Positions 1-7,240 of a stretch of 11,160 nucleotides of DNA are shown piece after piece. The notes beneath the pieces were generated by a model that made no database searches, was not told the DNA's origin, and saw only the letters and a program-made list of their open reading frames with translations. Location: assembly GCA_005879095.1 (NCBI GenBank), contig VBLM01000091.1, forward strand, positions 1-11,160, given 5' to 3'. The stretch comes from Deltaproteobacteria bacterium. Lineage in GTDB: Bacteria; Myxococcota; Myxococcia; Myxococcales; 40CM-4-68-19. A program made the position numbers and the translations under genes. The first letter of the stretch is position 1. The number at the start of each line of letters is the position of its first letter.

Positions 1-1
1 C

Positions 2-214
2 TTTTTCGACCAGCTCGGGACTTCACCGGCGCGGTGGTTGATCGGGCAGCGGGTGATCGCGGCGCAGCGGATGCTGGAGACGACCGGGCTCGAGGTCGAA
101 ACCATCGCCGACCGCATCGGAATGGGCAGCGCCACCAACTTGCGCCATCACTTCCGCGCGCAGGTCCGGACGACGCCGACGCGATACCGGCGGATGTTCA
201 GCTCCGTCCGGTGA
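2..214 (+). CDS. AraC-family (GlxA-like) transcriptional regulator, C-terminal fragment
   Basis: The window opens inside this gene, and only the last 70 residues are present (frame beginning at base 2, stop TGA 212-214). They form the second half of an AraC-type DNA-binding domain. A helix rich in Q-R-M-L-E-T-T precedes the helix-turn-helix TIADRIGMGSATNLRHHF, followed by the family's closing pattern TTPTRYRRMF. The sequence G-S-A-x-x-L-R-x-H-F followed by T-P-x-x-Y-R-R-x-F is typical of GlxA/FtrA-type regulators, which carry an N-terminal DJ-1/PfpI-like domain. That domain would lie upstream and cannot be checked here. The role would be a cytoplasmic transcription activator whose effector is unknown. 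It reads in the same direction as the MOSC gene, 34 bases downstream, but nothing shows that it controls it. The AraC-family call is secure. The GlxA subtype is an inference from the C-terminus only. Confidence 0.85.
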   Translation, partial: FFDQLGTSPARWLIGQRVIAAQRMLETTGLEVETIADRIGMGSATNLRHHFRAQVRTTPTRYRRMFSSVR

Positions 215-248
215 CGAATCCGCGGCAGTCGTCAGTCATCCACCGGAC

Positions 249-887
249 GTGTTCCTCGCCGAGTTGTGGAGATATCCGGTCAAGTCGATGGGCGGCGAGC
301 GGTTGACGCGAGCGCTTCTCACGGCGAGCGGGGTCGAGGGCGATCGCGCGGTGCTGGTGCGGTGGCCGCGCGGACGGATCGTCACGGCGCGCACGCGGCC
401 CGCCCTGCTCGGCCTGCATGCGACCATGGGTGCCGACCGCGAACCGCTGGTGGACGGAAGGCCCTGGCGCGACCCGGAGATCGCGAGGCGGGTCGAAGCG
501 GCCGCCGGCGCCGGCGCGAAGCTGGAAAGCGCCGCAGGCAATCCAGGGCGATTCGACGTTCTTCCGCTTCTGGTCATGACCGATGGCGCGTTGAACGCAG
601 CTGGTTACGACTGGCGACGCTTCCGCCCCAACCTGATCATCTCTGGAGTGGAAGGGCTCGCCGAGCGCGATTGGGAAGGCCGCCGCCTGCGCGTCGGGCA
701 CGCGCTCCTCGCGGTGGCGGACCTGCGGGCGCGCTGCGTGATGACGACGTTCGATCCGGATACGCAGGTGCAGGATCCGGGCGTGCTGAGACGGATTGTC
801 GAGGAGTTCGACGCGGTGCTCGGCCTCAACTGCGGCGTGATCGAAGGCGGCGCCGTCGCCGAGGGCGATCCGGTGGAGCTGGTGTAA
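249..887 (+). CDS. MOSC domain-containing protein
   Basis: This is a 212-residue protein with the two-part architecture of MOSC (molybdenum cofactor sulfurase C-terminal) proteins. The N-terminal beta-barrel signature YPVKSMGGE is at residues 9-17, and the MOSC domain fills roughly residues 95-212. The conserved cysteine of the family is C163 in RCVMTTFDPDT, the usual R-C-x-x-T-T-x-D-P-D-T setting. Family members bind or transfer molybdenum cofactor or its sulfur; characterised relatives (YiiM, YcbX, mARC) detoxify N-hydroxylated bases. The exact activity here is unknown. The protein is somewhat shorter than the usual ~260-290 residues of N-barrel plus MOSC proteins. The start GTG 249 has no clear Shine-Dalgarno sequence, but it is the furthest upstream start in frame. 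Starting at the internal ATG 288 would delete the PVKS signature. The stop TAA overlaps the ATG of the next gene by one base, which suggests co-translation. Confidence 0.85.
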   Translation: MFLAELWRYPVKSMGGERLTRALLTASGVEGDRAVLVRWPRGRIVTARTRPALLGLHATMGADREPLVDGRPWRDPEIARRVEAAAGAGAKLESAAGNPGRFDVLPLLVMTDGALNAAGYDWRRFRPNLIISGVEGLAERDWEGRRLRVGHALLAVADLRARCVMTTFDPDTQVQDPGVLRRIVEEFDAVLGLNCGVIEGGAVAEGDPVELV

Positions 888-1885
888 TGCGGACGTTGAT
901 CGTCGGTATCGGCGCTTTGGGCGGAACGATCGCGACCCGTGCAGTCAGCGCGGGAATGCCGGTGTGGCTCGCGACGCGAACCGGGGAGTCGGCGCGAGCG
1001 CTTCGAGCATCAGGCCTGCGGGTGTCGGGCGTCGGCGGGACGGCGGCGGCCGCCTCGGTGCAGGCCGCCGTGGTCGCGGACTATCGGGATCAGCATTTCG
1101 ATCTGATTCTGCTCGCCACCAAGGCGCACGAGGCGCTGGAGATCGCGCCGTTCCTGTCGACGCTGCTCACGCCCGGCGGCACGTTGCTGTGCATCCAGAA
1201 CGGCGGCGTGTCGCAGATCCTTTCCGATCGACTCGGCACTTTGGTCCTCGGAGGCGTGTCGAACCTGGGCGCGACGATGATCGAGCCTGGCGTCTACGAA
1301 CAACGGAACGCCGGTCATCTCCTGATCGGCGAGATCGCAGGCGGCCTCAGCGAGCGTACGACCAGGGTCGCCGAGACGCTCCGCCGAGCGATCGAAACCC
1401 GCGTGACGCCGAACCTGCGCGGAGCCGTCTGGGCGAAGCTGCTGCTCAACTGCTCGGTGACGACGATCGGCGCGGTCGCCGCTCGAACGATGCGTCAATA
1501 CATGACGTCGTCCACCGGCAGGGAAGTCTTCCGGAAAATCTATGATGAAACCCTCTCGGTCGCGCTCGCGAGCGGGACGCGGCCGGAGCGGATGATCGTC
1601 GAGCCGATCCCGCCGCGGGACGATTACGACGGCTGGATTCTGCAGATCATCGATTCATACGGGGACGTGAAGCCGTCGATGCTCCAGGACTTCGAGCGCG
1701 GACGGCGCACGGAGATCGACTTCATCAACGGGTACGTGGCGCAGCTCGGACGGCGACTCGGCGTACCGGTCCCCATGAACGCGGCGATGACCGAGCTGGT
1801 TCACCGGATCGAACACGGAGAGGTCAGGCCCGATCCGGCGCGGCTTGACGATCTCCTTGCGGGTCCTTTGCCTATTTCCACCTGA
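887..1885 (+). CDS. panE: Ketopantoate reductase family protein (2-dehydropantoate 2-reductase)
   Basis: This 332-residue protein matches the ApbA/PanE family over its whole length, although many bacterial family members are about 300 residues. The N-terminal Rossmann nucleotide-binding motif is GIGALGG at residues 7-13. The cofactor-contact positions K79 (LLATKAHE) and N105 (IQNGG) are present. The C-terminal helical domain carries the catalytic lysine K184 and N188 in WAKLLLNC, plus the substrate-binding glutamate E276 in TEIDFINGY. All residues needed for NADPH-dependent reduction of a 2-oxo acid are therefore intact. The canonical reaction is ketopantoate to pantoate in CoA biosynthesis. 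The family contains many paralogs of other 2-oxo acid specificity, and no pantothenate gene is adjacent, so the symbol is tentative. ATG 887 is supported by GGTGGAG at 872-878 and by the TAATG overlap with the MOSC gene. The protein is cytoplasmic. Its stop lies 37 bases before livK, so read-through into the transporter operon is possible. Confidence 0.85.
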   Translation: MRTLIVGIGALGGTIATRAVSAGMPVWLATRTGESARALRASGLRVSGVGGTAAAASVQAAVVADYRDQHFDLILLATKAHEALEIAPFLSTLLTPGGTLLCIQNGGVSQILSDRLGTLVLGGVSNLGATMIEPGVYEQRNAGHLLIGEIAGGLSERTTRVAETLRRAIETRVTPNLRGAVWAKLLLNCSVTTIGAVAARTMRQYMTSSTGREVFRKIYDETLSVALASGTRPERMIVEPIPPRDDYDGWILQIIDSYGDVKPSMLQDFERGRRTEIDFINGYVAQLGRRLGVPVPMNAAMTELVHRIEHGEVRPDPARLDDLLAGPLPIST

Positions 1886-1909
1886 ATGGGCGATGCTCCG
1901 GCCTCCACG

Positions 1910-1916
1910 AAGGAGG
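1910..1916 (+). promoter_or_regulatory. Shine-Dalgarno sequence fixing the livK start
   Basis: AAGGAGG lies six bases before ATG 1923. It is a near-perfect ribosome binding site and the strongest in the window. It decides between ATG 1923 and the in-frame ATG 1893, which lacks such a site. It lies in the 37-base gap after the ketopantoate reductase-type gene, showing that the transporter genes have their own strong translation start. Confidence 0.8.
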
Positions 1917-1922
1917 CCCGAC

Positions 1923-3068
1923 ATGCTGCTCGCAGCATTGCTCCTCGCCGCTGCTCCAGGAGTGACGGACAGCGAAGTCGTGCTGGGAATCACTGCTCCT
2001 CTCTCAGGGCCCGCTGCGGCATGGGGATCGATCTCCCTCGCCGCCGAGGCCTGGGCGAGGCACGTCAACGCGGCCGGCGGCGTGAATGGCCGCAAGCTGC
2101 GCGTCGTCGTCAAGGACGACGCGTACAAGCCCGGCCAGGCGGTCGCCAACGTCAACGAGATGAAGGACTCGGTGTTCGCGCTCGTCCTGCTCCTCGGGAC
2201 CGCGGTGCTCAACGCCAACAAGGACACCGTCGCGGAGGCGGGAATCCCGACCGTGTGGCCGCTCGGCAATCCACAAGTTTTCGCGGCCCAGCCGAGGGAA
2301 AAGGTGAAGGCGGTCTTCATGGCGTACCCCGACTACGGCGACGAAGCCCAGTTCCTCGTCGCGCAGGCGGTCAAGCTGGAGCACGCGAAAAAGCTCGCCG
2401 TCTTCTTTCAAAACGACGACTACGGCAAGGGCGGCCTCGAGGGCGCGCGCTCAGGCGCGAAGAAGTCGGGCGTGGAGATCGCTGCCGAGGTGCCCTACGA
2501 GGTCGCCGATCGCGAGCTCGGGACGCACGCGCTCAAGCTGAAGGAATCGGGCGCGGACACTTTGCTCCTCTACTCGACGGCGACCCACGGGGCCGGCATC
2601 GTCAAAGAGATGGCCAAGGTCGGGTACCGGCCGAAGATCTTCGCCTCCTTCACGCTGGGCGATCGCAGCGTGATGTACCGGCTGCTCGGCGATCTCTGGG
2701 AGGGCGCGTACTTCGACGTAAACGAGGCGCCGCCGGGCGATCCCGACGCGGACAAGGTGCTCGCGGTGCTCCTCAAGGAAGAGCCGAAGCTTCAGGGCCG
2801 CGAGAGCTTCGGGCTGATCGGCGTGACCGGAATGGCGGTCACCGTCGAGGGCCTGAAGCGCGCCGGGCGCGACTTGACGCGCGAGAAGTTCATCGCCGCG
2901 CTCGAGTCGCTGCACGACTACCGTCCCGAGAATCTGACCGCGCCGATCCACTGGTCGGCGAAGCAGCGGCACGGCCTGAACACGGTGCGGATGATGCGGG
3001 CGAAAAAGGCGGCGGACGCGTCGTTCACGCCGGTGAGCGATTGGCAGACGTTCCCGGCCAAGTTCTAG
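1923..3068 (+). CDS. livK: ABC transporter periplasmic substrate-binding protein, LivK-type
   Basis: This 381-residue protein belongs to the type I periplasmic binding proteins of the Leu/Ile/Val class (Peripla_BP_6). It begins with a short hydrophobic leader (MLLAALLLAAAPG). The family opening follows: V-L-G-I-T-A-P-L-S-G-P at about residues 20-30, AGGVNGRKL at 51-59 and the DDAYKPGQAVANV strand-helix at 65-77. A second-lobe segment FFQNDDYGKGGLEG is at about 161-174. There is no lipobox cysteine, so it should be a soluble periplasmic protein that delivers ligand to the LivHM channel. Members bind branched-chain amino acids but also amides, aromatic acids and other carboxylates. The ligand cannot be told from sequence. 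ATG 1923 is chosen for its SD. The leader from this start has no basic residue before the hydrophobic core, whereas the in-frame ATG 1893 would add an arginine-rich n-region. The livG frame follows immediately. Confidence 0.9.
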   Translation: MLLAALLLAAAPGVTDSEVVLGITAPLSGPAAAWGSISLAAEAWARHVNAAGGVNGRKLRVVVKDDAYKPGQAVANVNEMKDSVFALVLLLGTAVLNANKDTVAEAGIPTVWPLGNPQVFAAQPREKVKAVFMAYPDYGDEAQFLVAQAVKLEHAKKLAVFFQNDDYGKGGLEGARSGAKKSGVEIAAEVPYEVADRELGTHALKLKESGADTLLLYSTATHGAGIVKEMAKVGYRPKIFASFTLGDRSVMYRLLGDLWEGAYFDVNEAPPGDPDADKVLAVLLKEEPKLQGRESFGLIGVTGMAVTVEGLKRAGRDLTREKFIAALESLHDYRPENLTAPIHWSAKQRHGLNTVRMMRAKKAADASFTPVSDWQTFPAKF

Positions 3069-3069
3069 C

Positions 3070-3076
3070 GGGGAGG
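3070..3076 (+). promoter_or_regulatory. Probable Shine-Dalgarno sequence for livG
   Basis: GGGGAGG lies just after the livK stop and twelve bases before GTG 3089. That spacing is long, but this is the only strong site near the start of livG. The base positions where a start codon would be optimal (about 3080-3085) hold CTC CTC, so the site supports GTG 3089 without proving it. Confidence 0.5.
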
Positions 3077-3088
3077 CCGCTCCTCGAG

Positions 3089-3829
3089 GTGCGCGAGGTG
3101 TCGCTCAGTTTCGGCGGCATCCGCGCGCTTCGCGGGGTGAGCCTCGCGGTCCGCGAGGGCGAGACGCTCGCCGTCATCGGCCCCAACGGGTCGGGCAAGA
3201 CGTCGCTGTTCAACTGCATCAGCGGCGCGTACCAGCCCGGCGCCGGCGACATCTCGTTCGATGGCGCGAGTCTGCTCCGGCTCTCGCCCGATCGGGTCGC
3301 GCGGCGGGGCATTGCGCGCACCTTCCAGAACCTGCGCCTCTTCCTCGGGATGCCGGTGATGGAAAATCTCCTCGTCGGGCGGCACCTGCATTTCCGGCGA
3401 AATCTGTTGTCGGCGGCGCTGCGGCTGCGGCGCGAGGAGATCCGGCATCGCGATCGGTGCGAGGAGATCATCGAGTTCCTCGACCTCGAGCCGTACCGCA
3501 AGCTGCGCGCGGGCGATTGCCCGTACGGCGTGCAGAAGCGAGTCGAGCTGGGGCGCGCGCTCGCTCTCGAGCCGCGGCTGCTGTTGCTCGACGAGCCTGC
3601 GTCGGGACTGACCGGCGAGGAGAAAGAGGAGGTCGCCTACTGGCTGCACGAAGTGCGCGGCAGATTCGGCGTCACGCTGGTGTTCGTCGAGCACGACCTG
3701 CGCTTCGCCTCGCGGCTGGCGGCGCGGATGATCGCGCTCGATCGCGGAGAGAAGATCGCCGAGGGTACGCCGGAAGAGGTGCAGCGGCGGCCCGAGGTCG
3801 AGCGCGCCTACCTCGGGGATGCGGCGTGA
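3089..3829 (+). CDS. livG: Branched-chain amino acid-type ABC transporter ATP-binding protein LivG
   Basis: This ABC ATPase subunit has about 246 residues from GTG 3089 (E. coli LivG is about 255). Walker A is GPNGSGKTS at residues 31-39, the Q-loop glutamine is Q80 in TFQNLRLF, the signature region is CPYGVQKR at 144-151, and Walker B is LLLLDEP at 164-170. The switch histidine is H202 in FVEHD. The TFQN-LRLF and PYGxQ forms, rather than LSGGQ, identify the LivG rather than the LivF subunit. It would pair with LivF on the cytoplasmic face of LivHM to power import. The start is uncertain. Similarity to LivG runs upstream through PLLEV (from about 3077), before GTG 3089, with no standard start codon next to it. 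The alternative TTG 3041 would overlap livK by 28 bases and add 16 residues. The stop overlaps the livF start (GTGA). Confidence 0.9.
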   Translation: MREVSLSFGGIRALRGVSLAVREGETLAVIGPNGSGKTSLFNCISGAYQPGAGDISFDGASLLRLSPDRVARRGIARTFQNLRLFLGMPVMENLLVGRHLHFRRNLLSAALRLRREEIRHRDRCEEIIEFLDLEPYRKLRAGDCPYGVQKRVELGRALALEPRLLLLDEPASGLTGEEKEEVAYWLHEVRGRFGVTLVFVEHDLRFASRLAARMIALDRGEKIAEGTPEEVQRRPEVERAYLGDAA

Positions 3830-4584
3830 GCGCCCTGCTCAAGGCGGCCGGCGTGGAGACGCTCTACTTCGATCGCATCCGCGCGCTCTCGAGCGTGTCG
3901 CTGGAAGTCGAACAAGGCGAAATCTTCGGCGTGCTGGGGCCGAACGGCGCGGGCAAGACGACGCTGTTGCGCACCATCGCCGGACTCTTGCCTGACCAGC
4001 CGGAGAAGGGATCGATCGAGCTCGCCGGCGTGCGCATCGAGCGGCGCAGGCCCGAAGAGATCGCGCGGATGGGCGTCGTCTACGTGCCCGAGGACCGCGG
4101 GCTCTTTCGCGAGCTGACGGTGGCGGAGAACCTCGAGCTCGGCCTCTGGGGGCGCAAGGGAAATCTGGAGGCGACGCACGCGATGTTCCCCATCCTGCGC
4201 GAGCGCGCCGGCCAGCAGGCGGAGACACTTTCGGGAGGCGAGCAGCAGATGCTCGCGCTCGGCCGCGCGATGCTGCGCAGGCCGCGGCTGCTCCTGCTCG
4301 ACGAGCCTTCGTTGGGCCTCGCGCCGCAGATGGCCAACACGGTCCTGGCCGCGCTACAGGAAATTGCTCGCGCGGGCACCGCGATCATCCTCGTCGAGCA
4401 GAACGCGCGGCTCGCGCTGCGGATCGCGCAGCGGGCGGCGATCCTCGAAGCGGGACGCATCGTGCTGCAAGGTACGGCGCAGGAGCTCGAGGAGCATCCC
4501 GATGTGCGCGAGGCGTACCTCGGCGTCGCGACTGTGATCGCGCAGAAGGCGTGGCGGCTGCACCGGAGGCGCAGGCGATGGTGA
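3826..4584 (+). CDS. livF: Branched-chain amino acid-type ABC transporter ATP-binding protein LivF
   Basis: This is a 252-residue ABC ATPase (E. coli LivF is 237). Walker A is GPNGAGKTT at residues 38-46, the signature is LSGGEQQM at 135-142, and Walker B is LLLLDEP at 155-161. The segment YVPEDRGLF at 86-94 is the usual LivF Q-loop region, often 'VPEgR.lF'. The H-loop position reads VEQN, as is normal for LivF. It forms the nucleotide-binding heterodimer with LivG. GTG 3826 overlaps the livG stop by four bases (GTGA), so the two are probably translationally coupled; a weak GGGGA precedes it. After the normal family end (AYLG) there is an extra tail of about 19 residues ending in RRRRRW. The bases encoding that tail also hold the ribosome binding site and start codon of the ligase gene. 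The family assignment is secure. Confidence 0.93.
   Translation: MSALLKAAGVETLYFDRIRALSSVSLEVEQGEIFGVLGPNGAGKTTLLRTIAGLLPDQPEKGSIELAGVRIERRRPEEIARMGVVYVPEDRGLFRELTVAENLELGLWGRKGNLEATHAMFPILRERAGQQAETLSGGEQQMLALGRAMLRRPRLLLLDEPSLGLAPQMANTVLAALQEIARAGTAIILVEQNARLALRIAQRAAILEAGRIVLQGTAQELEEHPDVREAYLGVATVIAQKAWRLHRRRRRW
4565..4569 (+). promoter_or_regulatory. Shine-Dalgarno sequence for the acyl-CoA ligase inside livF
   Basis: GGAGG lies eight bases before ATG 4578, within the last codons of livF. It supports ATG 4578 over the in-frame GTG 4551, which would overlap livF further and adds only an Ala-rich stretch with no family similarity. Confidence 0.7.
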
Positions 4585-6287
4585 AGACGCTGCCGGCGCT
4601 CCTCTTCGAGCAGGCGCAGAAGCGCGGCGGCGCGGTCGCGCTGCGCCACAAACATCGCGGTTTGTGGAAGCGCGTCTCCTGGAGCGAGTACGGCGCGCAG
4701 GTGCGCAGGGTCGCGTCCGCGCTGCTCGGATTCGGGCTGCACCGGGGAGAGAACGTCGCCATCCTCGGCGAGAACCGGCCCGAGTGGCTCTACTGCCATC
4801 TCGGGATCATGGCCGCGGGCGGCGCGACCTGCGGCATCTACGCCACCTCTTCGGCCGAACAGATCGAATACCTGCTCGGGCATTGCGAGGCGCGCGTGTT
4901 GTTTCTCGAGGACGAAGAGCAGCTGGAGAAGGTGCTCGAGATCCTGCCACGCACGCGGGTCGAGCGCGCCATCGTCTGGGATGCAAAAGGACTCTGGGGC
5001 TTCGCCGATCCGCGCGTCTCGTTCTTCGACGCGTTTCTGCAGGCGCAAGCGGCTGCACTGCCGGAGATCGATCCCGGCGACACCGCGATGATCATCTATA
5101 CCAGCGGCACCACCGGCCCGCCCAAGGGCGCGATGCTGACGCACGCGAACATCGACGCGATTTCGACGGCGCTGCTTGCGGCGTATCCGCTGAGCGAAAA
5201 AGACGAGACCATCTCCTGCCTGCCTTTTGCGCACGTCTACGAGAATTTGATCTCGGTCTTCCAGGCGGTCCGCGTCGGGTACGTGGTCAACTTCGTCGAA
5301 GCGCCGGAGACGCTGTTCCAGAATCTGCGAGAGGTCTCGCCGACGTATTTCGCGCACGTGCCGCGGCTCTGGGAAAAGATCGCGTCGGGGGTCGAGTTGC
5401 GCATGCAGGACTCGACGTTGCTCAAGCGGGCGCTCTATCGCTGGGCGCTCGAGACGCGGATGCGGCGGCTGGCCGATCTGCTCGTCTTCCGCCCGCTGCG
5501 CTGGCAGCTCGGCTTCGATCGGCTGCGGCTGGCGGTCTGCGGCGCGGCGCCGGCTTCGCCCGAGCTGTTCCGGTTCTTCCGCACCATCGGCGTGCCGCTG
5601 GTCGAAGGCTACGGCCTGACCGAAGTGAGCGGCGCGATCTCCATCGATCGCGTCGAGGACGCCCGGCCCGGCACGGTGGGCGCGCCGCTGCCGGGCATCG
5701 AGATCAGACTGGCCGATGACGGCGAGATCCTCACCCGCGGCGCGCACGTCTTCAAAGGCTACTTCAAGGACCCGGAGCTGACCGCGCGCACCATCGACAC
5801 GGACGGCTTTCTCCACACCGGCGACGTCGGCGCGTGGGACGGACCGCGGCTGCGCATCGTCGATCGCAAGAAAGACATCATCGTCACCGCCGGCGGCAAG
5901 AACATCACGCCCGCGTACATCGAGAACAAGCTCAAGTTCAGTCCGTACATCCAGGACGCGGTCATCATCGGAGACCGGCGCAAGTTCGTCTCGGCGCTGA
6001 TCCTGATCGACGAGGAAAACGTCACACGGTTCGCGCAGGACCACCGCATACCTTTCGCTACCTTCACCGACCTGACGCGCGAGACCGAAGTGGTGAAGCT
6101 GATCGGGCGCGAGGTCGACAAGGTCAACCGCACGCTCTCGCAGGTCGAGACGGTGAAGAAGTTCGCGCTGCTGCCACGGCGATTCTACGAGGAGGACGGC
6201 GACGTCACGCCGACGCGCAAGGTGAAGCGGCGCAACATCGAGGGCCGTTATGCCGAGTTGATCGCGTCGCTCTACGGGGAGCGCTGA
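4578..6287 (+). CDS. AMP-forming acyl-CoA synthetase (long-chain fatty acid-CoA ligase family)
   Basis: This 569-residue adenylate-forming enzyme converts a carboxylic acid, ATP and CoA to acyl-CoA. The phosphate-binding loop YTSGTTGPPKG is at residues 174-184, GYGLTE at 344-349 and TGD at 414-416. The hinge motif DRKKDIIVTAGGKN is at 429-442. The C-terminal catalytic lysine is probably K548 in TPTRKVKRR. The ending, with no long extension, resembles FadD15-type long-chain synthetases, which are about 600 residues. Chain-length or ring specificity cannot be read from the sequence. All catalytic elements are intact. The gene lies between livF (7-base overlap) and livM (TGATG, one-base overlap), so it is made with the transporter. 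The likely role is to activate the imported acid in the cytoplasm and trap it as a CoA ester; the partnership is inferred from gene order alone. There is no signal peptide or membrane segment. Confidence 0.92.
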   Translation: MVKTLPALLFEQAQKRGGAVALRHKHRGLWKRVSWSEYGAQVRRVASALLGFGLHRGENVAILGENRPEWLYCHLGIMAAGGATCGIYATSSAEQIEYLLGHCEARVLFLEDEEQLEKVLEILPRTRVERAIVWDAKGLWGFADPRVSFFDAFLQAQAAALPEIDPGDTAMIIYTSGTTGPPKGAMLTHANIDAISTALLAAYPLSEKDETISCLPFAHVYENLISVFQAVRVGYVVNFVEAPETLFQNLREVSPTYFAHVPRLWEKIASGVELRMQDSTLLKRALYRWALETRMRRLADLLVFRPLRWQLGFDRLRLAVCGAAPASPELFRFFRTIGVPLVEGYGLTEVSGAISIDRVEDARPGTVGAPLPGIEIRLADDGEILTRGAHVFKGYFKDPELTARTIDTDGFLHTGDVGAWDGPRLRIVDRKKDIIVTAGGKNITPAYIENKLKFSPYIQDAVIIGDRRKFVSALILIDEENVTRFAQDHRIPFATFTDLTRETEVVKLIGREVDKVNRTLSQVETVKKFALLPRRFYEEDGDVTPTRKVKRRNIEGRYAELIASLYGER

Positions 6288-7240
6288 TGGATCTGGTCGA
6301 AACCTGGCGCGAGGAGCTTCGCTTCGCCCCGGGCCGGGTGACTCGGGCGCTGCTGGCAGCCGCGGTGGCCTTTTCCATCGCGCTGCCCTTTCTCGGGCAG
6401 CCGGCGTGGATCGTGCGCGGCACGCTCGTCGCCATCACCGCCATCGGCGTGATGGGACAGAACCTGCTCGTCGGGTACGCCGGTCAGGTTTCTTTTGGCC
6501 AGGCCGGCTTCCTCGCCATCGGCGCGTACGCCTTCGCGCATCTGCAGGGCCTGCCGTGGCTGCTCGCGTTGTTGGGGGCGGGCCTCGTTTCCGCGCTCGC
6601 GGGCGTCGTGGTTGGATTTCCCTCGCTGCGGCTGAAGGGCCCGTACCTCGCGATCGCAACGCTCGGCTTCGGCATCGCCGCGTACCAGCTTCTGGCCAAC
6701 GTTCCGGCGCTCTCGGGCGGCCGGATGGGCCTCGCGGTGCAGCGGCCGTCGCTGCTTTCGCTCTACTGGACGGATGTGGCGTTGCTCGGGGTGTTCGCGC
6801 TCGCGACCACGAACCTGATCTCGTCGTACGCCGGCCGCGCCCTGATGGCGGTGCGCGACAGCGAGATCGCCGCCGAGTCGATGGGCGTCAACCTCACCCG
6901 CACCAAGCTGCTCGCGTTCGCCATCTCTTCCTTTTATACGGGCGTCCACGGCGCGCTCTTCGCGCAGTTCCTCGGGCACCTCGAGCCGGAGCTGTTCAAC
7001 GTGAGCGAAGTCTTGACCCAGTTCGTCGCCATCACGGTGGGCGGCCTCGCGTCGGTGGAAGGGTCGATCTTCGGCGCCGCTTTCGTCGTCCTTCTGCCGG
7101 TCATCTTCGGCGGATTGCGCTGGGCGGTGCCGGTCTTTTTCGGCGCATCGATCCTCGCGGTGCTCATCTTCGAGCCCGGCGGGCTCGCGGGCGCGCTGCG
7201 GAAGGCGCGCCTGTACCTCGAGCAGTGGCCTTTCCGCTGA
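6287..7240 (+). CDS. livM: Branched-chain amino acid-type ABC transporter permease LivM
   Basis: This 317-residue polytopic inner-membrane protein is one half of the import channel. After a charged N-terminus, hydrophobic segments lie near residues 20-37, 45-64, 70-87, 90-110, 116-136, 163-180, 207-229, 242-274 and 280-296 (approximate, by eye). Family motifs are GQVSFGQAGF at 66-75, L-K-G-P-Y-L-A-I-A-T-L-G-F at 116-128 and the cytoplasmic coupling loop GRALMAVRDSEIAAESMGV at 183-201, which contacts the ATPases. FEPGGL at 295-300 is the usual LivM ending. ATG 6287 shares its A with the ligase stop (TGATG) and is preceded by GGGGAG at 6276-6281. Here livM precedes livH, the reverse of the E. 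coli livHMGF order. No defect is visible. Confidence 0.93.
   Translation: MDLVETWREELRFAPGRVTRALLAAAVAFSIALPFLGQPAWIVRGTLVAITAIGVMGQNLLVGYAGQVSFGQAGFLAIGAYAFAHLQGLPWLLALLGAGLVSALAGVVVGFPSLRLKGPYLAIATLGFGIAAYQLLANVPALSGGRMGLAVQRPSLLSLYWTDVALLGVFALATTNLISSYAGRALMAVRDSEIAAESMGVNLTRTKLLAFAISSFYTGVHGALFAQFLGHLEPELFNVSEVLTQFVAITVGGLASVEGSIFGAAFVVLLPVIFGGLRWAVPVFFGASILAVLIFEPGGLAGALRKARLYLEQWPFR

Noticed and set aside
1845..1880. TTGACG at 1845-1850 as a -35 box for a livK promoter
   Set aside because: The hexamer matches well, but no acceptable -10 box lies 16-19 bases downstream (bases around 1867-1875 match poorly), and it lies inside the preceding coding sequence.
4080..6044. A 654-codon open frame on the minus strand opposite livF and the ligase
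   Set aside because: It lies antisense to two clearly conserved genes. Its translation is Arg/Asp/Ala-rich with no recognisable family, as expected for a shadow frame in G+C-rich coding DNA.
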